A DNA stretch of 64,000 bases, taken from contig CM031596.1 in assembly GCA_018398815.1 (NCBI GenBank), positions 68,400,830 through 68,464,829 of the forward strand, read 5' to 3'. The DNA is from Conus ventricosus. Lineage: Eukaryota; Mollusca; Gastropoda; Neogastropoda; Conidae. The stretch's first letter is position 1. Every line of letters begins with the position of its first letter. Positions 1 to 10,835 of the stretch are shown in pieces. Position numbers and translations under genes: made by a program. The notes beneath the pieces were generated by a model. It searched no databases, had not been told where the DNA came from, and was given only the letters and a program-made list of their open reading frames with translations.

Positions 1-170
1 GACATGTTTCTGCTGCTGTAAGGAATCGATTACGAAGATGAAGCTGTCGAATGTATCGATCCTGCGCTGGTGTGGTAACACGAGGTTGGCCCGTTCGGCG
101 CCGATCAGTGGTGGAACCAGTCGCTGCCAAACGTTGTGATAGCCTTACAATTGTAGAGTGACTGCAGTTC
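1..170 (-). mobile_element. Tc1/mariner-like transposase remnant, N-terminal region, cut by window edge
   Basis: Read on the minus strand, bases 95 to 1 encode a stretch with the Tc1-type signature GRPRVTTPAQDRYIR-like, here TGQPRVTTPAQDRYIRQLHL, followed by RNRFLTAAET. In Tc1 transposases this joins the N-terminal helix-turn-helix DNA-binding domain to the catalytic DDE domain. Just upstream (about 100-160) a shifted frame gives VWQR, as expected before it, so at least one frameshift is present. The catalytic part lies outside the window. It sits antisense inside a RAP1GDS1 intron and is almost certainly inactive. The family call rests on remembered motif similarity. Confidence 0.6.
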
Positions 171-360
171 AGTTGTCTGGCTGTCTCTCTCGATGACATA
201 CCGACCATCAACATTCCAATGGCTCGCTCGCGTTCTTGCATAGACAGTCACGGCATTGTTTTCGGACCACTTCGCCTGGTCGAATGACAACTGATACTGT
301 TTTCCAGTCGGCATGACTTCAAACTCACCATTTGAGACAAAGAAACAGATGAGCTACGTT
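105..360 (-). pseudogene. Unrecognised open stretch next to the Tc1 remnant
   Basis: About 80 codons stay open on the minus strand. The deduced peptide looks protein-like (contains QLSFDQAKWSENN and NVDGRYVIERDSQT), is not low complexity, and runs into the frameshifted Tc1 segment at its C-terminal side. I do not recognise it. It may be cargo or 5' coding sequence of the degraded transposon, or a chance frame. No start, splice site or conserved domain is evident. Confidence 0.2.
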
Positions 361-714
361 CAGTCTCGGCCCCAGTGGCAAAAAAAGTGTTTTGGGCGAG
401 TTGCACGTGGGCGTCACACGAATGTCGGCAAGCGCGGAGAAACCGAGGCAGTGTGAATCTGTGTCCCTTAAAAATTGTGTTAACATACCAAATCCAAATA
501 CACATTTTTTCCAAATGGGAAATCGGCAAATCAAAACGGTGCGTTTTTAATGTTGTTCAGTATATTTCTTGCTCCTTCATCAAAATGTCTGCATATTTGT
601 GTGCTTAACACGGTCAATACCATGACTCCTTTATGGTTGCTTACGCCTGCTTTTTGTATATATGGGTCTTATGGCCTCGTAAAAACTGAATAGAATATTT
701 GTATTTGTATGTGT

Positions 715-994
715 ACACACATACACCACACCACACCATGCCACACTGTACTACACCACACCACACTACGCCACACCATACCACATCACATATACACACT
801 TGCATGCACACACAGATACACACACACACACACAAACATGCATGCATGCACGCACACACATGCATACACACATGAGCACGCACCTATACACACACACACA
901 CGCACTCACGCATGCATGCGCGCACACAAACACACACACACTGACACACACACACACCTACACACACACACGCATACGCACACACACACACACA

Positions 995-1043
<49 letters not shown>

Positions 1044-1061
1044 GCACACGCACACACAAGC

Positions 1062-1102
<41 letters not shown>
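715..1102. repeat. (CA)n-rich compound microsatellite
   Basis: Almost 400 bp of CACA interspersed with CATG, CACG and TACA variants, becoming pure (CA)n at about 990-1040 and 1070-1101. Open frames here translate only to His-Thr or Cys-Val repeats and are not genes. Confidence 0.95.
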
Positions 1103-1105
<3 letters not shown>

Positions 1106-1964
1106 CAATCTTTCAATCGAGCACTGTCCCTTTCGCTCATTCTTAAACAGTTCATTCTCTCAATTGCATACACACAGAGAAAGAAATGAAGTGTCGGAGA
1201 ACAAACCAAAGGGATAATGCTTTAATCAGCATATAGCCTAACATACATACACAGATCATGCGTGATGGACACAAAGACAATGAATGAAATGTAAATGTGG
1301 TGATTGTGGGTTAGGATATTAGAAGAAATGATATTCAGGAGGTTTTAAAGCTTGTGGTGGAGTTTATGTGGCAAGCAGAGAATATAAGAGTTCCACACTT
1401 TGGATATGTGACATTAAAATGCAACAAAAACATTGTTATAGCATGAAAAACCACAGCAGGTTCTCTGCATTTCCTTTTTAATTTGTTCTTCCTACCAGTA
1501 TCTAAATATCTGTACCAGTTTCATCCTTGTGTGTAACAATTCAGTCTTGCTACATTTTTTAAATGCTACATTTTTTAAACTAGCATTGGTTATATATTGG
1601 ACTTGATAACATGTGAGTTGCAAGTTTGACTTTTGAACATCTGTTTACGCTTGTGCCTGCTCTTGGGTGGTTTGTGACTTTGAGAGGCCTTTATGTGTGC
1701 AGACATGTGTGTACTTGTATGTACTCAGATGTGAATGATTGTATGTTGCAGACAAGAATAGCAATACAATTATCCTCCCATGATGACTAGAACACAGGGA
1801 TATTGCCACATGACACATCAACATCAGTACTGCTGCTGTTATCTGAGAGTTTATCACGTTGTTTCAATGGAGGAATGTTTGGCAATGACCATATCCTTTC
1901 CAAGTATCCTGGCACATGCTGGATGTTTTGCATGTTTACACCTCCTACCAAACACTGAGTCTCA

Positions 1965-2160
1965 TTGAGTATCAGCCTTGCTTGTGTATGCACACAAAGG
2001 AGGGTCATCCTCTAGCAGGTCTGCATATATGTTGATCTGCGAGATGGGAAAAATCGTGCTCCACGCTCCCCCCCTTCCCCCCTCCCCCCTCCCCCCTTCC
2101 CCCCCACCGAGCTCTGCCAGGGCTGAAAATTTGTCGACCTTAGAAGTAAGAATGCATCGT
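1965..2160 (-). mobile_element. tRNA-derived SINE fragment, body region only
   Basis: The motif run CTAGCAGGTCTGCATATATG, then TTGATCTGCGAGAT, with TGTGTATGCACACAAAGGAG before it, matches my memory of the body of an abundant gastropod tRNA-derived SINE, here in inverted orientation. The tRNA head would lie to the right but is replaced by a C-rich run, and the tail is missing on the left. The same family is better preserved at 58404-58740. The family assignment is from memory and unverified. Confidence 0.45.
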
Positions 2161-2291
2161 TCAAACTATTTGGGTCTAGCATCCAGAAAAATACACGAAT
2201 AGGTATATGACACATTACAAGAAGGAGAGAGAGAAGCGAAAGAAAAAAAAAAGAAAAGCGCAGTGACCCCTACCTGGGTGCTGTGTTGCAG

Positions 2292-2468
2292 GGGAAGCAA
2301 CGCGTCTGATGGCCTGGACCATCAAGAACAGCAAGACCTCGCAGGTGATGGGGAACATGGTGCGGGCAGAGGGCATGCAGCACCTGGTCAACATGGCCAC
2401 CTCCGAGCACAACGTCATGCAGAACGAGGCCCTCATCGCCCTCAACCTGATCGCCTCCACCGTGTTAG
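2292..2468 (+). CDS. RAP1GDS1: RAP1GDS1 (SmgGDS), internal coding exon in the C-terminal armadillo region
   Basis: RAP1GDS1 is an all-armadillo-repeat cytosolic protein that binds prenylated or newly made small GTPases (Rap1, RhoA, Rac, K-Ras), promotes nucleotide exchange on some and escorts them to membranes. This exon starts after TTGCAG, completes a split Gly codon with two bases, and reads GEATRLMAWTIKNSK, then GMQHLVNMATSEHNVMQNEA, closely matching the vertebrate segment GESNRLLSALIRHSKSK then IKHLVTMATSEHVIMQNEAL. It ends at TTAG|GTCAGT with one base of the next codon. Length is 177 bp. It corresponds to one of the last armadillo repeats; the N-terminal bulk of the gene lies left of the window. 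Identification is strong because the three exons align consecutively to the same protein. Confidence 0.93.
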
Positions 2469-3215
2469 GTCAGTGCAGTCAGGACCATGAGTCTGTAGCT
2501 GTCCTTCTGTACAGCCTGAGTTGGAGGGTATATCATGCGTAGGTAGGCACCCTAGAGTCATGTAGGTTTTGTGCGATAACGTTTGAACACATCCATGTCC
2601 CATGAGGTTATTCACTAGCACCCACTTAGGTGGATGTGTGTGTGTATATTGTGCCTGCATCTGCATGTGCATACAGTTTTCTTGCCCAAATTTGACTTGG
2701 CATTCAGGAAAGAAAGACGAGAAGAATGCATGAAGTGTGGGTCAAACTGCAGTCACTGTACAACTTGTTTGCTGGCTGAAATAGCAGAAAGGTTCTGATG
2801 TGATCAGTGAGTGACAGATGTGTTTGGAGCAAGTAGGAAGTGGGATGCAGGAAGAATAGGAAATGTACATTGCATCTTTCAGAGCAGTATTCTTCTGCTT
2901 TAGACAGCATTTTTTTTTTTTCATTAGCTGAAATGTTTCTTCCATTGTTTGTTTTTTTCTTTGTAGGAAATGAACAAAGCTGTGTCTTACAGTAACGCTG
3001 TGGATGTGCTGTCGCTTCATTTTGGGTCCCGGGATCTTATTCCATGGGAGCATTGTATCCGCTGAATCCTATTCAGTGCATCTGACGTTGCTGTTTGTCA
3101 GTCTTTAGTCTGTCCTACAACGTTGCAGCCTGTTATGAAGTCCTGATCAGTTGTGTGCTGTTTTCTCCAGCGGGCACAAAGAGCTTAGTGTCACCAGCTT
3201 TGTGTGTGTAATTGC

Positions 3216-3487
3216 GGTGACATCCCATTTGGTCTACTCCCATTTCGTCTACTCCCATTTCGTCTACTACTCCCATTTCGTCTATTTCCATACTGACCAT
3301 ACTGCAAGGCTCCCCCTGGCGTAACCAGTGTCCCAGTCTACTCCAAAGCAGAATCGATGGTCTTTAGATTAGAGTAGGGCGAAGCCTGAGAGAGGACGAA
3401 GGACGAATGAACGAAGGCCGTTAGGCCAAGTCGTGCTCACACATTTCTGAGTAGGCGAAATGGGAGTAGACCAAATGGGAAGTAACC
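3216..3487. mobile_element. Non-autonomous DNA transposon (MITE) with TIRs and 8-bp target duplication
   Basis: The ends are inverted repeats of about 39 bp matching at about 36 positions: GGTGACATCCCATTTGGTCT on the left and, reverse-complemented, GGTTACTTCCCATTTGGTCT on the right. The 8-bp direct repeat GTAATTGC flanks both sides (3208-3215 and 3488-3495), and 8 bp is the target-duplication size of hAT-type transposases. The left arm also carries CCCATTTCGTCTAC in three tandem copies. There is no coding capacity. The hAT assignment rests on duplication length alone. Confidence 0.85.
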
Positions 3488-3935
3488 GTAATTGCAAGGT
3501 AATGTTGTCTGTGTTTACGTCACATTATTTTTTCTTAGCCATCTCTCTGGGGGGGTTTTGTTGTTCTTCTTCTTCTTCTTTCTTACAAACTTAAAGGATT
3601 TGCAAATTAATGTTGTCTGTGTTTAAATCACTTTTTTTTTTTTAACTATCTCTTCTTGTTTTTTTTTAACTGTCTCATACAAACTTCAAGGATGACTCGA
3701 AGAGAAAGGCGAGTGATAAATCTAAGTCTCATTTGTTTTAAAGAGATTCCAAGAAAGGATGATTTGGAATTCATATGAATGATTTAAACTGAATTAAGCC
3801 ACTTCGTTTTCTTTTTCCTTCTAAGTTATAGTGTATCTGGTATCTGAAGTGGCAGAATGTGCATGCTAACATTCAGTTAACATCTACAAAATCAAACTTT
3901 TTGTTTGGCATTAAGTAATGTTCAGCAGAATATCG

Positions 3936-3963
3936 CACACACACACACACACGCACGCACGCA

Positions 3964-4007
<44 letters not shown>
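3936..4007. repeat. (CA)n microsatellite beside a RAP1GDS1 splice acceptor
   Basis: Mostly pure CA with CACG and CAAA interruptions. It ends about 55 bp before the acceptor at 4061-4062. CA repeats near exons can bind hnRNP L and modulate splicing, but that role here is inference. Confidence 0.95.
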
Positions 4008-4008
<1 letters not shown>

Positions 4009-4062
4009 CTACACGCACATTGAAGTGCCACGGTCATTCGTCTCCCTTTTTCTCTTTCGCAG

Positions 4063-4191
4063 GAGAAGCAGCCATATCACTGAAGGAAGCAGATCTGTCA
4101 GGCGTGGTACTGAAAATCCTCAAAGACAATGACACTCTGCCGGAACTGATGTGCAATACGTTGGCACTCATACGCACACTGGGCACTGCAG
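4063..4191 (+). CDS. RAP1GDS1: RAP1GDS1 (SmgGDS), penultimate coding exon
   Basis: This 129-bp exon begins after CTTTCGCAG, completes the split Gly codon from 2468, and reads GEAAISLKEADLSGVVLKIL, then DNDTLPELMCNTLALIRTLG. It aligns with the vertebrate GTAEKDLESAKLVQILHRLL segment and the following armadillo helices, including a conserved acidic-Leu-x-x-Ala-x-Leu pattern. It ends at GCAG|GTACGC with one base of the next codon, matching the phase of the last exon. Reading on into the intron gives unrelated sequence and a stop at 4299, so the donor is well supported. Confidence 0.93.
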
Positions 4192-6239
4192 GTACGCTGA
4201 GAGACGATGGCGTGTTACATTTGGTCTGCAAAGTGGCGACAAACAGGAAACGTGACTGGTTTACAAATAGTCAGTGGATAACATACATGGCTGTATGTTA
4301 AGTATGTGGTCTAGTTAGTCATGGACAGATTCCAGTACCAAGTAGCTTGTTGTGTTTAGAATAGCTAACATTTACTATAGGGAGATCTGGCTAGATCAAT
4401 TTGAGCCTCATGTCAAACTGTGCCTAATCCCCCGTTCTGATTATTGATTGTTAGATGGTGTTTATGACTGGCATGATTTTTTTGTATAGACTATTGAGCT
4501 ATAATAGTGGTACATGTGAGGAAGGTATATATGGGTCCTTAAAACCACATCCCCACCTTTGCCGGGAGATCTTAAAACAGTTTTTGCAGCCAGAGAATCT
4601 GTAATCAGCTTATATCCACCAATGTCATTATTACTTTCTGGCAGCCTGTTGAATTAATTTGCACTATTTTTTGCTTGTTTGTTTGTTTATTTAATGCAAC
4701 GAGTGGGAAATATGATTCAGATTTATGATGCATGGTTTTCTCCATACAGGGGAGTTAACCCAGTATGGTCTTGTAGAGCACCTAACTTTTTAACCTCCAG
4801 GAAAGAGAGTTTGTTCGAGTTCTTCTAGATGTTGCTTTTCAAAGCTTGACTTTAAGCCTAATGAAACAAATCAAAAGCGACATATTCTGATGAAGAAGGC
4901 ATACCCAGATTATTATGTTCTGCCAAAGGTCTGTAGAAATCTTGTAAATTAGGTCTGTAAATTGGAGAGGAGCGGAGTGATTGGGAGGTATATATTTAGT
5001 ACAGACGGAATAAAAACGTTGCAGCAGAACTAGTCTTTAAAGTGAGGAAATATTCAGGGGTTTCATTGCACTCTGAAGACTGAATATTAGCCCTGTTGAT
5101 ATCTGTCAAGAAAGCAGTTTACTATATCTCACATGGAGTACCTTCTTGATCTGTCAAATGGGTTTTCACTAGATACTGAAACTGCAGATAATTGAAACTA
5201 TATGAACAGCTCAGTTTTGTATATATTGTATACTGTAGTGTCACTTACAAAACAATTGTGAAGACATACCTGTCATTATATTTGTATATACAGACGACAA
5301 AGTTTTCTATAAACTTTAAATCCTTAGGAACTTTTTGGCACTTTGTTAGTATGAGAGAAACATCCTCTTCTTCATTAGAATCTCATTCTTCTTTAATTTT
5401 TTTGTTGTTGTTTATTTGCTTCATTCACAACTGTACTTAATGTGGAAAAACAAATCTGAGAGTTACTCCCAGCATTTCATGCCAGTTCTCCATGTCAAGA
5501 GCAGATGATTCTCAGTGTTAGTGTTTCTAGTGTCTGTAGAGTAGATGGCATTTTCTGGTTGCAGCTACTATACTGAAACAGCCAATGTTAGCGCACACTC
5601 ACCTAATCCCTCTGTTTCCCTGGCACTCGTATGCTGGTCCATAGTCTGTTTCCTCCTGCTGTGCTTCCGTGCATCATCGCCTCATGTGTTTCGAAAAATG
5701 TCTCCTTCTACTACAGATTTGGAGGGCTCTGTTTAGATCAATGTAAACAGATAATGAGGTAAACAGTTTCAGACAAAATACAGTTGAGCAGCCCTGACCT
5801 GAACATGGGATGTGATGAAATTTCGGCCAGCACGAATGGATCAGTTGGATCCAGCATAATTATGTGGAACATTTCAAATCCCATCAATTTCAGGTTATGT
5901 TTGCTTGACTGTAAATGGTAAATGTAGAGATAGATACATGAATAGATTAATCAGTTACCATAAGAAAAGAAGAATGGTGGAAAAAAAAAAAGGCGGAAAG
6001 GGAAAAGTTGATTAAAAACGATTCAACAGTTTAATGATTATATGGGGAGGGGGTGGGGGTGGGGAGGTGTGTATGGTTTGTATCGCAAGTCAGTGAACTC
6101 TAAACCATTCAAGTAATGTGTACTGTTTATGAATGGAACTCTCTCTTCCCTTTTTTTTTTTCTCTCTTGGTCTCTGATTCTGTCTGTCTGTGGGTACATG
6201 TATGCGCGCATACATGTATGTATGTATGTGCACACACGT

Positions 6240-6286
<47 letters not shown>

Positions 6287-6287
6287 C
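6240..6287. repeat. (GT)n microsatellite
   Basis: About 20 uninterrupted GT units inside the last RAP1GDS1 intron, preceded by TATG/TACATG repeats. Confidence 0.95.
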
Positions 6288-7775
6288 GCTTGTCTTGTTT
6301 AAAAAAAAAAATTGAGTAGCTTCAGTTTTAGTTTTTTTCCGTTTCAGGAGGGAAATGAAGTAAAATGTGTTAACTTCTACACTGTGGGGCCCATTGTGTC
6401 AGTTACAGACTGTTCACAATTCTGTTCTCATCTTGAAGAGCCTGTTTTGTGGGAGACTCGCATGAATGCTGGGGCAGAAGGTGGTCTATACTGTAGTTCA
6501 ATTCTTTTTTTTTTCTGTAAAAAGAGTGTGCAATTGTCTTGAAAAATGGAAAAAAGAAGGAGCAGTTTTGAACTGTAATGCAGTGAAAATCAATCAATAA
6601 ATTCATTTTCTTTTACATGGGAGATTGTTGTAGTTAGGTCACCTGAGTGTGTATGTGTCACATTCACATTGACATGTCTACACTGTGAGACTGACCCAGT
6701 TTTTTTTATCTGCTGTGTTGCCATTGCAGCCTCCCCAACCACCTCTCCCTCCCTCCCCTGCAGTCTCCTCGCCTGTGCCGGCCTCATGCCCGACACGCTC
6801 AGTAGGTTACCTCCCATACCTCCCTTTGCTCTACCCCCACTTCCCGCTCCACTGGTTTCAGTTTGCCGTTCCCCCCCCCCTCCCCTTGGTGGTGATGTGT
6901 TCCTTGTTTTCAGCTCCTTCTAGTTAGTGATTGGTTGTTGTGGACACAGTTTTGTTGTGTGTGACAGAAATCCGCTCACTGCGGATCAAAGGCTCCCCCC
7001 GTCCTCATTCCCCAGTTCCATTCTTCCCTTTTCCCCTCCTTTTTAATGGTATTGTTTTAACCTGTGGTTCCCCTTGTTTGGTTGATGGATGTTTTGTTCC
7101 TGGTATTGAAATCCTCCTTGTTTAGTAGATGCTGCAGCAGCATTCCTGTGGGAAAGTGTGTGTTCACTGTTGTTCTGTTCTTAGTTCTGTCAAAGACTGG
7201 GTCTGAGCTTTTCTTGCACAGGTTCTGTCATCACTCGCATCTCTTTTGATGAAGCGTAAATTGTTGGATATGAATATCTGGAGATGAAAGATACAGTTGT
7301 GTGAATTCTAGAAATTTTGTTTATATCGACTAGTGTGTCACCATACATTGTTAGTAGTCTTGCCTAATTTTGGCTGTAGAGATGTGTTTATAAATTATTA
7401 TTCAGTTGCACTTTTTCTTTTTGATTGTTTGGCTTGGTTTACGTTTTCTTAGTTTTTCTGTGTGACCTGTTTTGCTTTCTGGTTTCATGTCATCTGGAAT
7501 TTTTTTTTTTTTTACATCATCCATAGAAATAGCTTTTCACAGATCTTGACTGTATGGCCATTATCTTGTGCAGTGTGCCGTTGTCCTTTTTCTCATGATG
7601 GTCGGAAAGGCATGCATGCCATTACACAAAACCCAGCTTGTATTGCTTGTTGTTCCCATGAAGGGACCTGAAAAGAAGAGAAAAATGGAGGAGTGGTAGG
7701 CTGGTGAGAGGGGATGGTGTGGGGAGAGGGGACTGGGGGATGGGTCATCAGTGATGCATTGACTCAAATGTGGTC

Positions 7776-7922
7776 AGAATGTTTTTGAACTAAATGGTCT
7801 TGCTTCTTTGTCCCATGGTTTAGCCTGTGACAAACGGTTCCTTTCTTCAGAACGTTTTTGAACTAAGTGGTTTTGCTACTTTGTCCAGTTGCTTTGCCTT
7901 TGACAAAGAGTTCCTTTCTTGA
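7776..7922. repeat. Two-copy direct tandem duplication of about 76 bp
   Basis: Two adjacent copies share GTTTTTGAACTAA, GGT(C/T)TTGCT, TTTGTCC and GACAAA-GTTCCTTTCTT in the same order with scattered differences. It is intronic with no coding potential. Confidence 0.7.
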
Positions 7923-9578
7923 CCCCAGCTTCCTGGCATGTATTTTGTACTTGTGGAAGCATGGAGCAGGCTTTTTGTGTGTGTGTTTTTTTTTAATTGT
8001 GAATGTATAATGATACATTCAGAAACTTGCTCAGCAGTCATTAGAGGTAGCAATGATTTATTTGGAACAAAATGTATTCATTTTAGTTTAAGTGTACAGA
8101 TGGCATGGGATTTTTGTTCTTTTTAATTAAGAAAATATAGAAGTCTTAGGGCTGTTGATATAGATTGTAATGACTGGGTCTTAGAAATGTGCTGAGGAAA
8201 TGATTTGGTGGATCTTTGCCTGCCTCATATAATTCACTGTTCCACCGAGAAAAGAAATCAACTGTGCTTAAAAGAAAAAGTCAACAAAATTTACATATCA
8301 TATGATTTTAATTATGACAACATTTTGAAATATGCTTGGTATATTTGTAGAAGTTTAAATGCTGCACCCTTCAGATGTTTGTCTTGAATTCTAGAGCACA
8401 AACCTAAAATTTCAGATTTGGAATGATTAAGACTGGATAAATGCTGAGATTTTGCTTTGTGTGTTGTGTAGCAGGAATGTTTGATGAAGATGTTTCTTTG
8501 TTAGTTTTATTTGTTTTTCAGTGGATTGTTTATGTTAAAATTTACAGGGAAAAAAATCCATCAGAAATACTTTGTTAAATGTTAAATGCTTTTCCTAGTT
8601 TAAAAGTGAACTTACAACGTTGAAATTTCAAGGAAAATACGTAGTGATCAAAGATACTTTGTGAATGACCAAAATACTCAAATACTGTCACTAGCAGAAA
8701 ATCTGAAATATAATATGTTTGTTTTTGTATTTGTTTATAAGATATTTATGCTGATCAGTGAGCTTAGTTTCAGTTGTTTCTCTACATGAATGCCAGTGGT
8801 CCGTGTTCTCAAATTCTGTGGTGTCAGCAAGTGAATGGAGAATGTCATTGCATGGACATAACGGTGGCGCCCTGTAGACTGGGATGCTCACTCATGCTGG
8901 TTACAGGGCTGAGCAGTTGCATTACAGAGGTTTAATGTGATTTTCAACAAAAGTGATAAGCATGGATATTTTTAGGTTTGAAATATGGTCTTTCTTTATC
9001 GTTATTCTGACTGTGTATAGATAGTTGGACAGAATAGTACTGTACAAAGCTAGGTTAATACGAAATAAAAGCTTTACAAATGATAGTGCAGACATTCCGC
9101 AGATGATGCTAGTTGAGTTTAGAAAAAAAGAAACACCTGCAAATGAGGGGAGAGAAAAATGAAAAACTCTTGGAGAAGGGTTAGTGCTGTGTGCATTGAC
9201 TGTCATCAGAAATGGTCACACACCTGTGGATTTTATGTCTGACCACCAGTTCATAGTTTCCCCGTTCTGAGAAAAAATGCATTTCATAAAGCATGGAACA
9301 TGTTGCCAAGGAACTGAATCGTCCTATGGACAGCATCTTCTATCGCTGGGAGATTCTACCCTCAGACAACAAAAAAGTATTGACAACAAATAAGTATTAC
9401 TTTTTTTTTTGTTTATCTGTTTTTGAAGATTTCTGGACATTCACTGTAGTTTATTTTGTACTGTTGATCAAGAAAGAGTGTAAGATCAGGCTGTTGTTGT
9501 GATGTTGTACATTTTGTTGAGTGTGGACATGATGTACATGCTGCCCACACTTGAGACACTGTGGTGTTTGCCTTGCAG

Positions 9579-9715
9579 ATAGTCTCCGCCAAGAGCTAAT
9601 TACCTCAGGGGTGCTGGACGTCATCCGTACCCTCAGCAAAGAGCATGCTCACCAAGGGGTGAAGGACACGGCAGCAAGCGCCTTGACTTCCTTGGAGGAT
9701 GAGATGAACAGGTGA
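9579..9715 (+). CDS. RAP1GDS1: RAP1GDS1 (SmgGDS), terminal coding exon with stop
   Basis: The exon starts after TTGCCTTGCAG, completes a split Asp codon, and reads DSLRQELITSGVLDVIRTLS, then KEHAHQGVKDTAASALTSLE and DEMNR before TGA at 9713-9715. It aligns with the vertebrate C-terminus (CLHKEVQDLAFLDVVSKLRS and on). The end of the protein falls within a few residues of the family's usual end, so the coding region is complete at its 3' side. The sequence AACAGGTGAACT at the stop also resembles a splice donor, but the family ends here, so the stop reading is preferred. Confidence 0.93.
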
Positions 9716-9754
9716 ACTGCCCTTGACGTTTCTTTTTGTGCAGATGACAGCAGG

Positions 9755-9758
<4 letters not shown>

Positions 9759-9790
<32 letters not shown>

Positions 9791-9900
9791 GCGTGCGTGC
9801 ATGCGTGCGTGTATAGTGCGTGAGTGCATGTGTGTATGTATGTGAGAGAGAGTGTGTGTGTGCATGTGTGTGTGTGTGCATGCACGTGTGTGTGTGTGTG
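9759..9900. repeat. (GT)n compound microsatellite just after the RAP1GDS1 stop
   Basis: GTGT with GCGT, GCAT and GAGA interruptions. It begins about 45 bp after the stop codon, so it lies in the proximal 3' UTR. Confidence 0.95.
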
Positions 9901-10003
9901 TTGAACATTCAAGTTTTTTAGTCAGGTCTGTCAAAGAAATATTATATGTATGCTCACCACAGAAGGAAATGTGGCAGTAATCATAAGCATTAACGAATGG
10001 TTT

Positions 10004-10180
10004 CAGCGGCCCAAAGTCAAATCACTGGCGTGTTTGGTTTTGGAGCTGACAGTAGTGAGTTTGAATCCCTCGTGAGGCAGATTTACACCGCTTTGAAAAA
10101 CCGCTCTGACCACTCAGCAGTAAAGAAGAAGCTGATGCTGTCCATGGAGGGCTGAGACGGTGAAAATAAGAGGATGGGTA
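10004..10180 (+). mobile_element. Degenerate tRNA-derived SINE-like fragment
   Basis: AGTTTGAATCCCT at about 10060 resembles a Pol III B box, and GGCCCAAAGTCAAATCACTGG upstream sits where an A-box arm would be, although the match is poor. What follows does not match the better-preserved SINE at 58404. Weak call. Confidence 0.25.
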
Positions 10181-10419
10181 TTGTCTTCCATGATGTCATG
10201 CCCTTGACAGAGTGACTGATCAAATAGTTCATCACTGCTTTGGCCGTAAGACTGTAGGACTTTGGATGAAAGGTTCAATTGAAAAACATGTTGAGAGATC
10301 CTGTAGTCAGTGTTGGTGTTCAGTTGTGTTCAGGGGTCTTTCAGTGTAAACTGCATTCCTGCCTTCAAGAAATTCTGTGTTTGTAACTTCCTTTTTTTCT
10401 TTTTCACTGTTTGACTCTG

Positions 10420-10479
<60 letters not shown>

Positions 10480-10542
10480 TGTCTTTGTCTCTCTCTCTGT
10501 CTCTGTCTCCCTCTCTCTCTCTCTCTCTCACTCTCTCTCTTA
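10420..10542. repeat. (CT)n microsatellite
   Basis: Long pure CT blocks with CTTTGTCTC interruptions in the RAP1GDS1 3' region. Confidence 0.95.
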
Positions 10543-10759
10543 TCACAGTTGTTCACTTTATTTCTGCGCTTGTGGCCCATTCATCTGCCTTTGTTTTTTT
10601 TCTCCTAGATTCAAACTTATAACATTCTAGGTGGGTTTGTAATCTGGCGACAAGGTAGTGACAGGCTGACCAGTGAGGCAGAACACTTTGGTGGTACAAA
10701 CAGTGTTGTGCATGAATTTGAAAAGTTATTGAGAACGCAGCGCCAAAACATGTAGACAA

Positions 10760-10835
10760 ACGAAGCACTAGACAAAACATGACACGTTTCGACCTCATAG
10801 GTCTTCTTCAGGGAAGATACACAACAATCTGGACA
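10760..10835 (-). mobile_element. Retroelement-type motif resembling a degenerate hammerhead ribozyme core
   Basis: On the minus strand at about 10813-10782 the sequence reads CTGAAGA, then a GACC-loop-GGTC helix, then GAAAC and GTGTC. This is the order CUGANGA / stem II / GAAA / GUC of hammerhead ribozymes, which are reported in Penelope-like elements. Bases flanking the core do not pair into an obvious stem I, and stem III would be too short for a monomeric ribozyme. It is probably a decayed fragment of a retroelement terminus. Confidence 0.35.

Larger units (their letters stand above)
361..2291 (+). other. RAP1GDS1 intron sequence (incomplete at left)
   Basis: Non-coding sequence before the first visible RAP1GDS1 exon. 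It holds a long imperfect CA/CACAC tract (about 715-1102), an AT-rich unique stretch (1200-1640), a SINE fragment near 1965-2160, and a C-rich run (2065-2107). The polypyrimidine signal is weak, but the acceptor TGTTGCAG at 2284-2291 is good. I see no other exon here. Confidence 0.6.
2469..4062 (+). other. RAP1GDS1 intron
   Basis: The intron runs from GTCAGT to a pyrimidine-rich TCTCTTTCGCAG acceptor. It contains a 272-bp MITE (3216-3487), a decayed direct duplication of about 110 bp (around 3495-3700, two copies of TTGTCTGTGTTTA followed by T-runs) and a (CA)n tract at 3936-4007 close to the acceptor. Confidence 0.8.
4192..9578 (+). other. Last RAP1GDS1 intron
   Basis: This 5.4-kb intron runs from GTACGC to TTGCCTTGCAG. 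It is T-rich on the sense strand and mostly unique. It holds a (GT)n tract (6240-6287), a pyrimidine-rich block at 6720-6900, and a direct duplication of about 76 bp (7776-7922, paired TTTTTGAACTAA and GTTCCTTTCTT motifs). No exon is needed between its flanks, because codons and protein alignment continue directly across it. Confidence 0.8.

Noticed and set aside
709..1209. Several open frames of 60-145 codons of His/Thr or Cys/Val
   Set aside because: Translations of a CA/GT microsatellite. The same happens at 3.9, 9.7, 16.3, 45.7, 48.1 and 62.0 kb.
6720..6815. Possible extra RAP1GDS1 exon with ATTGCAG and CCTGCAG acceptors and a short LLACAGLM-like peptide
   Set aside because: The flanking exons join in phase and align to the family without a break. 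There is no good donor and the block is simply C/T-rich.
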